NCBI GenBank assembly: GCA_937927675.1
Contig: CALBSG010000030.1
Span: 1-48,188, forward strand
Length of the DNA stretch: 48,188 bases
Source: an uncultured Paracoccaceae bacterium
Lineage (GTDB): Bacteria; Pseudomonadota; Alphaproteobacteria; Rhodobacterales; Rhodobacteraceae
Direction: 5' to 3'
A program made the position numbers and the translations under genes. Positions 40,150 through 48,188 of this stretch are shown piece by piece; the first letter of the stretch is position 1; each line of letters starts with the position of its first letter. Under the pieces are notes generated by a model. That model did not search any database, was not told the origin of the DNA, and saw nothing but the letters and a program-made list of their open reading frames with translations.

Positions 40150-42465
40150 TTATTCCGCCGTCAGGAGCGGCGGCTTTTGCCCGGTCAGACGCGGTTTCTG
40201 CGGCTCTTCATAGCTGAGATGCAGCATGCCGTCTTTCACGCCCACATGCACGGTGCCGCCTTTGGTCAGCTTGCCGAACAGCAGTTCTTCGGCCAGCGGC
40301 TTTTTGATGTGTTCCTGAATGACCCGTCCCAGGGGACGCGCGCCCATCTTGTCATCATAGCCCTTTTCGCCCAGCCAATCGGCGGCCTCGGACGTCAGGT
40401 CGATGTGGACATTGCGGTCGATCAGCTGCGCCTCAAGCTGCAAGACGAACTTGGTGACGACCTGCTGGATGATGCTGCGGCCCAAGGGGGCAAAGGCGAT
40501 GACTGCATCCAGACGGTTGCGGAATTCCGGCGTGAAAATCCGCTCGATCGCGGCGGTATCTTCGCCCTCGCGGCGGTCGCGACCAAAGCCGATCGCCGCC
40601 TTGGCCATTTCCGACGCGCCCGCGTTCGAGGTCATGATCAAGATCACATTGCGGAAATCCACCGTCCGGCCGTTGTGGTCGGTCAGCTTGCCGTGGTCCA
40701 TCACCTGCAGCAGGATGTTGTAGACATCCGGGTGGGCCTTTTCCATCTCGTCCAAGAGCAGCACGCAATGCGGGTGCTGATCGACGCCATCGGTCAGCAT
40801 GCCGCCCTGGTCAAAACCGACATAGCCGGGCGGTGCGCCGATCAGGCGGGAAACCGCGTGCTTCTCCATATATTCCGACATGTCGAAACGCAGAAGTTCC
40901 ACGCCCAACGACGAGGCGAGTTGCTTGGCCACCTCGGTCTTGCCGACACCCGTCGGCCCGGCGAAGAGGTAATTGCCGATGGGCTTTTCAGGCTCACGCA
41001 GGCCCGCGCGGGCCAGTTTGATGGCCGAACACAGCGCCTCAACCGCCTTGTCCTGACCGAAGACCACGCGCTTCAGAGTCTTTTCCAGATCGCGCAGGGT
41101 TTCGGCATCGTCTTTCGACACCGATTTCGCCGGGATGCGGGCGATTTTGGCGACAACCGCCTCGATCTCTTTGGTGCCAAGCGTTTTGCGGCGTTTGCCT
41201 TCGGGCAGAATGTGCTGGGCAGCGCCCGCCTCGTCGATGACATCAATCGCCGAATCCGGCAGCTTGCGGTCGTGGATATAGCGTGCCGCCAGTTCCACCG
41301 CCGATTTGATCGCGTCATTGGTATAGCGCAGATCGTGGTGTTCTTCGAAATGCGGCTTCAGCCCCATCAGGATCTTGATGGTATCGGGCACCGAGGGTTC
41401 GTTGACGTCGATCTTCTGGAACCGGCGCGACAGCGCGCGGTCCTTTTCAAAGTGCTGGCGGAATTCCTTGTAGGTGGTCGATCCCATGCAGCGCAGCTTG
41501 CCGCCCTGCAACGCCGGTTTCAGCAGGTTCGACGCATCCATCGCCCCGCCCGAGGTGGCCCCCGCACCGATCACCGTGTGGATTTCGTCGATGAACATGA
41601 TGGCGTCGGGGTGGTCTTCCAATTCTTTGACGACCTGTTTCAGGCGTTCTTCAAAGTCGCCCCGATAGCGGGTGCCGGCCAAAAGTGCGCCCATATCGAG
41701 CGAATAGATCGTCGCCCCGGACAGGATTTCCGGTGTTTGCTTGTCGACGATCTTCTTGGCCAGACCTTCGGCGATGGCGGTTTTGCCAACGCCCGGATCG
41801 CCCACCAAAAGGGGGTTGTTCTTGCGCCGGCGGCACAGAACCTGAATGGCGCGCTCCACCTCGGCCTCGCGGCCGATCAGCGGGTCGACATCGCCCTTCA
41901 TCGCCTTGACGTTCAGATCGACGCAATACTTCGACAGGGCGGATTCCTTGGCCTCACCCGCCTCGCCCTTGGGCGTTTCATGTTCTTCCGCGCCGGAAAC
42001 CGAGCGTGCCTCGCCATAGGACGGGTCTTTCGCGACGCCATGGGCGATGAAATTCACCGCATCATAGCGCGTCATGTCCTGTTCTTGCAGGAAATAGGCC
42101 GCGTTCGATTCGCGTTCGGCAAAGATTGCGACCAGCACATTGGCGCCCGTCACCTCATTGCGGCCAGACGATTGCACATGGATCGCCGCGCGCTGAATGA
42201 CGCGCTGGAAGGCGGCGGTCGGCACAGCCTCGGACCCTTCGACGTTGGTCACCAGCGTCGACAGGTCGTCGTCGATGAAATCGATCAGGGTCTTTTTCAA
42301 TTCATCAAGATCTACCGAGCAGGCCTTCATCACGCGGGCTGCGTCGGGTTCTTCGATCAGCGCCAGCAGAAGATGCTCCAGCGTGGCAAGTTCATGGCGG
42401 CGGGCATTGGCGAGGGCCAGTGCGGAGTGGATTGCCTGTTCCAAAGTTGTCGAGAATGACGGCAC
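40150..42465 (-). CDS. clpA: ATP-dependent Clp protease ATP-binding subunit ClpA
   Basis: ClpA is the double-ring AAA+ unfoldase that feeds substrates, including ClpS-delivered N-degron proteins, to ClpP. The 771-residue length is normal. The N-terminal repeat domain (1-145, starting PSFSTTLEQAIHSAL) binds ClpS. The first AAA module has GDPGVGKTAIAEGLA and MFIDEIHTVIGAG. The second has GPTGVGKTEVAKQLA, LLDEMEKAHPDVYNI, and the ClpP-contact loop beginning IGF. There is no middle coiled coil as in ClpB, which settles ClpA. The start is GTG with AGGAG eight to nine bases upstream. clpS is not next to it here. Confidence 0.97.
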   Translation of the reverse strand: MPSFSTTLEQAIHSALALANARRHELATLEHLLLALIEEPDAARVMKACSVDLDELKKTLIDFIDDDLSTLVTNVEGSEAVPTAAFQRVIQRAAIHVQSSGRNEVTGANVLVAIFAERESNAAYFLQEQDMTRYDAVNFIAHGVAKDPSYGEARSVSGAEEHETPKGEAGEAKESALSKYCVDLNVKAMKGDVDPLIGREAEVERAIQVLCRRRKNNPLLVGDPGVGKTAIAEGLAKKIVDKQTPEILSGATIYSLDMGALLAGTRYRGDFEERLKQVVKELEDHPDAIMFIDEIHTVIGAGATSGGAMDASNLLKPALQGGKLRCMGSTTYKEFRQHFEKDRALSRRFQKIDVNEPSVPDTIKILMGLKPHFEEHHDLRYTNDAIKSAVELAARYIHDRKLPDSAIDVIDEAGAAQHILPEGKRRKTLGTKEIEAVVAKIARIPAKSVSKDDAETLRDLEKTLKRVVFGQDKAVEALCSAIKLARAGLREPEKPIGNYLFAGPTGVGKTEVAKQLASSLGVELLRFDMSEYMEKHAVSRLIGAPPGYVGFDQGGMLTDGVDQHPHCVLLLDEMEKAHPDVYNILLQVMDHGKLTDHNGRTVDFRNVILIMTSNAGASEMAKAAIGFGRDRREGEDTAAIERIFTPEFRNRLDAVIAFAPLGRSIIQQVVTKFVLQLEAQLIDRNVHIDLTSEAADWLGEKGYDDKMGARPLGRVIQEHIKKPLAEELLFGKLTKGGTVHVGVKDGMLHLSYEEPQKPRLTGQKPPLLTAE

Positions 42466-42537
42466 CTTGATGTGCTCCTGTTTTCAGGGCCGGGGAGGGC
42501 AGATGCCCGATGATCCGACCGTGGCCTCATAAGGTAA

Positions 42538-42566
42538 AGGATCGGTTTTCTTTCGACAGTTTCAAG
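42538..42566 (-). promoter_or_regulatory. Possible heat-shock (sigma-32 type) promoter of clpA
   Basis: Upstream of clpA on the minus strand, CTTGAAA is followed after 14 bases by CCGATCCT. This resembles the sigma-32 pattern of CTTGAAA and CCCCATnT. It lies about 70-100 bases before the GTG. Heat control of clpA would be sensible, but the match in the second element is imperfect. Confidence 0.3.
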
Positions 42567-42651
42567 CCCTATTTCTGCAAGAATTCGCATCAGCCCAGAA
42601 AAGTGATCGCGGGTTGCAGAAGCGTTTCAAGCCGTGAGGCGTAATGGACCC

Positions 42652-43431
42652 TCAAAAGCGGTCCTTGCGGGAGCGGATTTCGGCAAAAACCTCGGCATCT
42701 GGTGCGCCCACCATGCCGACGGCGGCTTTCACCTGCGGCAGTGCCGCCCGTAAAAAGGGGTTGGTCGCCAGTTCTTCTTCCAAAACCGACGGCACCGAGG
42801 GCAGGCCTTCGCCGCGTGCGCGGGCCACCTCGTGCTGGCGCATGGCAAGGCGGGGGTTGGCGGGTTCGATGGTGGCCGCAAAGCTGAGGTTCGATGCGGT
42901 GTATTCATGGCCCGAGCAGATCAAGGTCTCGGCGGGCAGGGCGGCGAGTTTTTGCAAAGAGGCCCACATCTGGTCTGGGCTGCCCTCAAAAAGCCGCCCG
43001 CAGCCTCCCGCCATCAGGCTGTCGCCGGTAAAGCAATAGCCTGATCCGGCGAAATAAAATGCGATATGGCCCAAGGTATGGCCCGGCACGTCGATCACCA
43101 TGGCTTCCTCGTTGCCAACCGACACTTTGTCGCCTTCCCACAAAGACCAATCCAGATGCGGCAGCCGGTGACGGTCGGCCTCGGCCCCCCAGACCTTTGG
43201 GCCAAGGCTGCCGCCGGTTGCTGCCCTCAGCGCCACAACCCCGGCAATATGGTCGTCGTGATGATGGGTCAGGAAGATGTCGGTCAGTCGCCATTCCCGC
43301 CGCGCAAGTTCGGCCAAAATCGGTCCGGCCTCCGGGACATCCACCACCCCCGTCGCGCCCGTCGCCGGATCGTGGACGAGATAGGCGTAATTGTCCTTCA
43401 GACAGGGCACGGGGACGAGTTCAAGCGGCAT
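42652..43431 (-). CDS. gloB: Hydroxyacylglutathione hydrolase (glyoxalase II)
   Basis: GloB hydrolyses S-lactoylglutathione to lactate and glutathione, completing methylglyoxal detoxification. The 259-residue metallo-beta-lactamase-fold protein has the binuclear metal motif THHHDDH at residues 55-61, VIDVPGHTLGHIAFYF with further ligands, FTGDSLMAGGCGRLFEG, and the substrate-binding ending with GHEYTASNLSFA. ATG 43431 begins MPLELVPVPCLKDNYAYL, a start typical of the family; longer upstream frames would run into the divergent methyltransferase promoter. The glyoxalase I gene is not in the window. It is divergent from the methyltransferase gene 61 bases away. Confidence 0.96.
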   Translation of the reverse strand: MPLELVPVPCLKDNYAYLVHDPATGATGVVDVPEAGPILAELARREWRLTDIFLTHHHDDHIAGVVALRAATGGSLGPKVWGAEADRHRLPHLDWSLWEGDKVSVGNEEAMVIDVPGHTLGHIAFYFAGSGYCFTGDSLMAGGCGRLFEGSPDQMWASLQKLAALPAETLICSGHEYTASNLSFAATIEPANPRLAMRQHEVARARGEGLPSVPSVLEEELATNPFLRAALPQVKAAVGMVGAPDAEVFAEIRSRKDRF

Positions 43432-43492
43432 GGTATTTCCCACGGTTCCGGGTATCTTGGACCCAAGATGATCCGAAGGGGGCCAAGCTGCA

Positions 43493-44257
43493 ATGCACCT
43501 TGATGTGCTTGACCTGCGCAATTTTTACTATCGCACGCAGTTGGGCCGGGTAGCGCAGCGCGCGATCCGTGATCAGGTGGTGGCGATGTGGCCGCCTTTG
43601 GCCGGGCAGACCGTGGCGGGGTTCGGTTTTGCCGTGCCGCTGTTGCGGCCCTATCTGGCCGAGGCGCGCCGGGTGGTCGGGCTGATGCCGGGGCCGCAGG
43701 GTGTGATGCCTTGGCCTGCGGGCATGCAGAATGTCTCTGTCTTGTGCGAAGAACACCTTTGGCCTTTGCCGACGGGTCTGGTGGACCGGCTGGCGATCAT
43801 GCACGGGCTGGAAACCTCGGACGATCCGTCGGCGGTTCTGGCCGAGGCGCATCGCGTGCTGGGGCCGGGGGGCAGGGCGCTGTTTATCGTGCCAAACCGG
43901 GCTGGGCTGTGGTCGCGCCGCGACGCTACCCCATTCGGCTTTGGCCGGCCCTATTCTGCGGGCCAGTTGGAGGCACAGCTGAAACGCCACGGCTTTACCC
44001 CCGAACGCAACCTGACCGTGCTGCACGCGCCGCCCAGCCAAGCGCCGTTCTGGCTGCGCTCGGCCAATCTGTGGGAGCGGATCGGTCGCCGTCTGCCGTG
44101 GCTTTCGGGCGGTGTGCTGATGGTCGAGGCATCAAAACAGGTTTATGCCCCCACCCGCGGCGGTTTGGCCGAACGGATCAAGAAACCTGTCCGCATCTGG
44201 GATGGGGCGGCGCAGCCGGTGGGCAGCCCAAAACAAGGGGAGGGCGCGCGGGTTTGA
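43493..44257 (+). CDS. Class I methyltransferase-like protein with weak SAM motif
   Basis: The 254-residue protein looks like a methyltransferase_11-type Rossmann fold. EAHRVLGPGGRALFIVPNR near residue 120 is the post-motif helix and strand, and MHGLETSDDPSAVL precedes it. However, motif I, usually GxGxG, reads AGFGFAVPLL, and the acidic residue after the second strand is not evident (VVGLMPGPQG). SAM binding may therefore be altered or lost. The C-terminus is basic and Pro-rich. The substrate is unknown. It is divergent from gloB, a neighbour relation I recall from other Rhodobacterales, which would suggest a maintained function. Confidence 0.78.
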   Translation: MHLDVLDLRNFYYRTQLGRVAQRAIRDQVVAMWPPLAGQTVAGFGFAVPLLRPYLAEARRVVGLMPGPQGVMPWPAGMQNVSVLCEEHLWPLPTGLVDRLAIMHGLETSDDPSAVLAEAHRVLGPGGRALFIVPNRAGLWSRRDATPFGFGRPYSAGQLEAQLKRHGFTPERNLTVLHAPPSQAPFWLRSANLWERIGRRLPWLSGGVLMVEASKQVYAPTRGGLAERIKKPVRIWDGAAQPVGSPKQGEGARV

Positions 44258-44579
44258 ACCCCGCCTCGTGCGTCGAATCAAAGTAAATGCCCAAACAGCG
44301 GTTTGCGCCCCAAAGCCGCCGCAAGGCATAAGGTCTTGACCTGATAGCGCTATACCTCATGCGTATTTGCGCCAGCCCCGCAGGCCCGGCCGTGACCCGC
44401 GCCGAAAAGCCCCAGGTACCACATCGTTTTCCGCAGAAAACCCGCCTCTGCCCGGTTGCGGGGTGGGGAAGGCTCTGCTAGAGACGCCCCAAATCGAAAG
44501 ACGCATGCACCCGCTTGCGCCCCGGTCGGCATGTGCCTTCCGTGGCAAGGGACGGGTCAAAGACAGCGGAAGGGATGAC
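44258..44579 (+). other. Intergenic leader region of the atp operon
   Basis: This 322-base gap between the methyltransferase gene and atpH holds no convincing coding frame. It contains the 10-bp palindrome ATAGCGCTAT (44344-44353), a TTGACC near 44336, and the promoter candidate described separately. About 90 bases of probable leader RNA precede the atpH GTG. No riboswitch-like fold was recognised by eye. Confidence 0.6.
44456..44484 (+). promoter_or_regulatory. Candidate atp operon promoter
   Basis: TTGCGG and TAGAGA are separated by exactly 17 bases, about 95 bases upstream of the atpH start. The first hexamer is the same as in the parE promoter candidate. This fits a housekeeping promoter. 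Confidence 0.4.
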
Positions 44580-45139
44580 GTGTCCGAACCAGCTTCGATC
44601 TCTCAGGGCATTGCCGGGCGTTATGCGCAGGCATTGTTCGAACTTGCCAAGGAAGCAAAAGACCTGAAAGCGCTTGAGGCTGATGCCGATGCGCTTGGTG
44701 CTGCTTTGGCTGCCAGCCCAGATTTGGTCGCGATGATCGCCTCTCCGGTGGTTCCGCGTGCTGAACAGGTGGCTGCCATGTCGGCGGTTGCGGCGAAGAT
44801 GGGCCTTTCGGCCCTGACCGCCAACACCTTGGCCCTGATGGGTGGCAATCGCCGCCTGTTCGTGCTGCCGCACCTGGTGGCTGACCTCAAGGCGCGCATT
44901 GCGACCGAAAAGGGCGAAGTGACCGCTGAGGTCACCTCGGCGAGCAAGCTTTCTGCAGCGCAGTCCAAGAAATTGGCCGAAACGCTGAAAGCCAAGGTCG
45001 GCAAGACCGTGAAACTGAACACCACCGTTGATGAAAGCCTCATCGGCGGTCTTATCGTCAAGCTCGGCTCGACCATGATCGACACCTCGGTCAAATCGAA
45101 GCTCGCGGCTCTCCAGAATGCAATGAAAGAGGTTGGGTG

Positions 45140-45140
<1 letters not shown>
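44580..45140 (+). CDS. atpH: ATP synthase F1 subunit delta
   Basis: Delta sits on top of F1 and links it to the peripheral stalk of ATP synthase on the inner membrane. The 186-residue protein has the usual helical N-terminal domain starting ISQGIAGRYAQALFELAKEA and the C-terminal strand part with EVTAEVTSASKLSAAQSKKL and the signature LIGGLIVKLGSTMIDTSVKSKL. The start is a GTG with GGAAGG about six bases upstream. The stop overlaps the atpA start by one base, so the two are coupled. It opens an atpH-A-G-D unit typical of alphaproteobacteria, where Fo genes are elsewhere. Confidence 0.96.
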
Positions 45141-46678
<1,538 letters not shown>

Positions 46679-46700
46679 AGCGCCCTGAAGGAGAAGGCAA

Positions 46701-47567
46701 ATGCCCAGCCTTAAGGACCTAAAAAACAAGATCGCGAGTGTCAAAAACACCCGCAAGATCACCAAAGCGATGCAGATGGTCTCTGCGGCAAAACTGCGCC
46801 GAGCGCAGGATGCCGCCGAGGCTGCCCGCCCCTACGCCGAACGCATGGCTGCTGTCATGTCGGGTCTGGCCGCCGGGGTTGGCAAATCGGCAAGCGCACC
46901 GAAGCTTCTGGCCGGCAACGGCCAGGATCAGGTGCATCTTCTGGTGGTGATGACCGCAGAGCGCGGGTTGTGCGGTGGTTTCAACTCGACCATCGTGCGT
47001 TTGGCCCGTGCCCGTGCGAACGAGCTGTTGGCCGCTGGCAAGACCGTCAAGATCCTGACGGTCGGCAAGAAGGGCCGCGAACAGCTGCGCCGTGACCTTG
47101 GCTCGCTTTTCGTGGGCCATGTGGACCTCAGCGAAGTCAAGCGCATCGGCTACAGCCATGCGCAAGGCATTGCACGTGACATTCTCGCCCGCTTCGAAGC
47201 TGGCGAATGTGACGTGGTGACGCTGTTCTTCAACCGCTTCCAATCGGTGATCAGTCAGATCCCGACGGCGCAGCAGGTCATTCCTGCCGTGTTCGAAGAC
47301 GCGGGCGCCTCGGCCCAGTATGACTACGAACCCAGCGAAGAAGCCATTCTGGCTGACCTTCTGCCGCGGGGCGTGGCCACGCAGGTCTTCACGGCTCTTT
47401 TGGAAAATGGTGCCTCGGAGCAGGGCGCGCGGATGTCTGCCATGGACAACGCGACCCGCAACGCAGGCGAGATGATCACCAAGTACACGACGATCTACAA
47501 CCGTTCGCGTCAGGCTGCGATCACCAAAGAGCTTATCGAAATCATTTCGGGCGCGGAAGCGCTCTGA
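46701..47567 (+). CDS. atpG: ATP synthase F1 subunit gamma
   Basis: Gamma is the rotating central shaft of ATP synthase. The 288-residue protein has the long N-terminal helix, PSLKDLKNKIASVKNTRKIT, with KAMQMVSAAKLRRAQ, the Rossmann-like middle part with TAERGLCGGFNSTIV, and the C-terminal helix with the conserved block MDNATRNAGEMI and SRQAAITKELIEIISGAEAL. It follows atpA by 22 bases with GGAGAAGG before the ATG. Codon use is like atpA and unlike atpD downstream. Confidence 0.98.
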   Translation: MPSLKDLKNKIASVKNTRKITKAMQMVSAAKLRRAQDAAEAARPYAERMAAVMSGLAAGVGKSASAPKLLAGNGQDQVHLLVVMTAERGLCGGFNSTIVRLARARANELLAAGKTVKILTVGKKGREQLRRDLGSLFVGHVDLSEVKRIGYSHAQGIARDILARFEAGECDVVTLFFNRFQSVISQIPTAQQVIPAVFEDAGASAQYDYEPSEEAILADLLPRGVATQVFTALLENGASEQGARMSAMDNATRNAGEMITKYTTIYNRSRQAAITKELIEIISGAEAL

Positions 47568-47594
47568 CCGTTCAAAAAAAGACGAGGACAAAAC

Positions 47595-48188
47595 ATGTCT
47601 GCCAATAATCCTACGGGCCGCATCACTCAGGTCATCGGCGCCGTCGTCGACGTAAAGTTTGATGGGCATTTGCCAAAGATCCTTAATGCGCTGGAAACTA
47701 CAAATCAGGGTAGTCGCCTTGTGCTTGAGGTCGCGCAGCATCTTGGTGAAAACACGGTGCGCACCATCGCTATGGACACATCCGAAGGGCTGACGCGCGG
47801 TCAAGCTGTCGTTGACACTGGGGCGCCAATTTCCGTGCCTGTCGGGGAAGAGACTTTGGGGCGTATCATTAATGTGATTGGCGAACCTGTCGATGAGGCC
47901 GGCCCGCTTGTTACAAAGGGTACGCGCGCCATTCATCAGCCTGCGCCATCTTACTCAGAGCAGGCTACCGAAGCGCAGATCCTGGAAACAGGCATTAAGG
48001 TTGTCGATCTTTTGGCGCCTTATGCTAAGGGCGGCAAGATTGGCCTTTTCGGCGGCGCTGGCGTTGGCAAGACCGTGTTGATTATGGAGTTGATCAACAA
48101 TGTCGCTAAGGCCCATGGCGGGTATTCCGTGTTCGCTGGCGTGGGCGAACGCACCCGCGAAGGTAACGACCTTTATCATGAAATGATT
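47595..48188 (+). CDS. atpD: ATP synthase F1 subunit beta, 3'-partial
   Basis: Beta is the catalytic subunit of F1. The visible 198 codons give the N-terminal barrel (ITQVIGAVVDVKFDG, EVAQHLGENTVRTIAM) and the P-loop GLFGGAGVGKTVLIMELI around residues 153-160, followed by GVGERTREGNDLYHEM at the window edge. GAGGA lies before the ATG, 27 bases after atpG. The gene runs off the window without a stop. Third codon positions are much richer in A and T than in atpA or atpG: I counted 83 of 198 codons, with many ACT, CCT, ACA, ATT and GCT. The protein itself looks fully normal. Gene replacement from a lower-GC relative or a contig chimera are both possible. Confidence 0.96.
   Translation, partial: MSANNPTGRITQVIGAVVDVKFDGHLPKILNALETTNQGSRLVLEVAQHLGENTVRTIAMDTSEGLTRGQAVVDTGAPISVPVGEETLGRIINVIGEPVDEAGPLVTKGTRAIHQPAPSYSEQATEAQILETGIKVVDLLAPYAKGGKIGLFGGAGVGKTVLIMELINNVAKAHGGYSVFAGVGERTREGNDLYHEMI

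Noticed and set aside
40177..42459. Long open frame of 760 codons on the strand opposite clpA
   Set aside because: It mirrors clpA exactly. It is rich in His, Arg, Gln and Gly with no domain pattern, as expected for the antisense of a high-GC gene.

Overview
The window is about 48 kb of GC-rich, gene-dense DNA that looks like the chromosome of an alphaproteobacterium of the family Rhodobacteraceae (Rhodobacter, Gemmobacter or Tabrizicola type). Four things point there: an atpH-atpA-atpG-atpD order without the Fo genes, a murA/DUF2948 pair preceded by a tiny basic protein, a long two-domain FolB next to folP and glmM, and a type B PutA divergent from an Lrp-type regulator. This placement is inference from protein resemblance and gene order; no search was run. 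No phage, transposase, integrase or CRISPR array was seen.

Layout. 1-2.2 kb: the 3' part of glyS and a minus-strand tRNA-Thr(GGU). 2.3-4.3 kb: a small basic protein, murA and a DUF2948 gene. 4.3-5.1 kb: an AT-richer WYL/TerB-like gene that looks acquired. 5.2-10.4 kb: sdhE, an aspartate-type aminotransferase with a conserved unknown gene, a MATE exporter, a PPK2 kinase and a glutathione transferase. 10.6-14.7 kb: parE, two overlapping Lrp/AsnC regulators and divergent ilvC. 14.8-18.2 kb: a folB-folP-glmM operon on the minus strand. 18.3-21.7 kb: a SleB-type wall hydrolase and a PPDK-like protein with an eroded ATP-grasp half. 21.9-24.3 kb: a class V aminotransferase and a UbiH-type monooxygenase. 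24.4-27.8 kb: purine ring catabolism genes (allA, allE, a puuE-uraD fusion, divergent uraH). 27.9-31.1 kb: a split MacA/MacB-like ABC exporter. 31.1-35.1 kb: putR and putA. 35.2-37.5 kb: a rhomboid protease, a DUF2125 protein and a ChaC-like gamma-glutamylcyclotransferase. 37.6-40.0 kb: a MotA/ExbB-like plus OmpA-like coiled-coil pair. 40.1-44.3 kb: clpA, gloB and a degenerate methyltransferase. 44.6-48.2 kb: atpH, atpA, atpG and the beginning of atpD.

How the genes work together. UraH, the UraD and PuuE parts of the fusion, AllE and AllA cover most steps from 5-hydroxyisourate to glyoxylate and urea; urate oxidase and allantoate amidohydrolase are not in the window. PutR probably controls PutA for proline use. 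FolB and FolP make dihydropteroate, and GlmM feeds UDP-GlcNAc synthesis, on which MurA acts. The MotA/ExbB-like and OmpA-like genes overlap by one base and probably form one ion-driven envelope complex.

Most of the window is ordinary core genome. The points most worth a second look are the uncharacterised stator-like pair, the PPDK-like protein that keeps its phosphohistidine and PEP domains but not a normal ATP site, the FolB C-terminal domain, the foreign-looking WYL/TerB gene at a probable synteny break, and the atypical codon use of atpD next to normal atpA and atpG.
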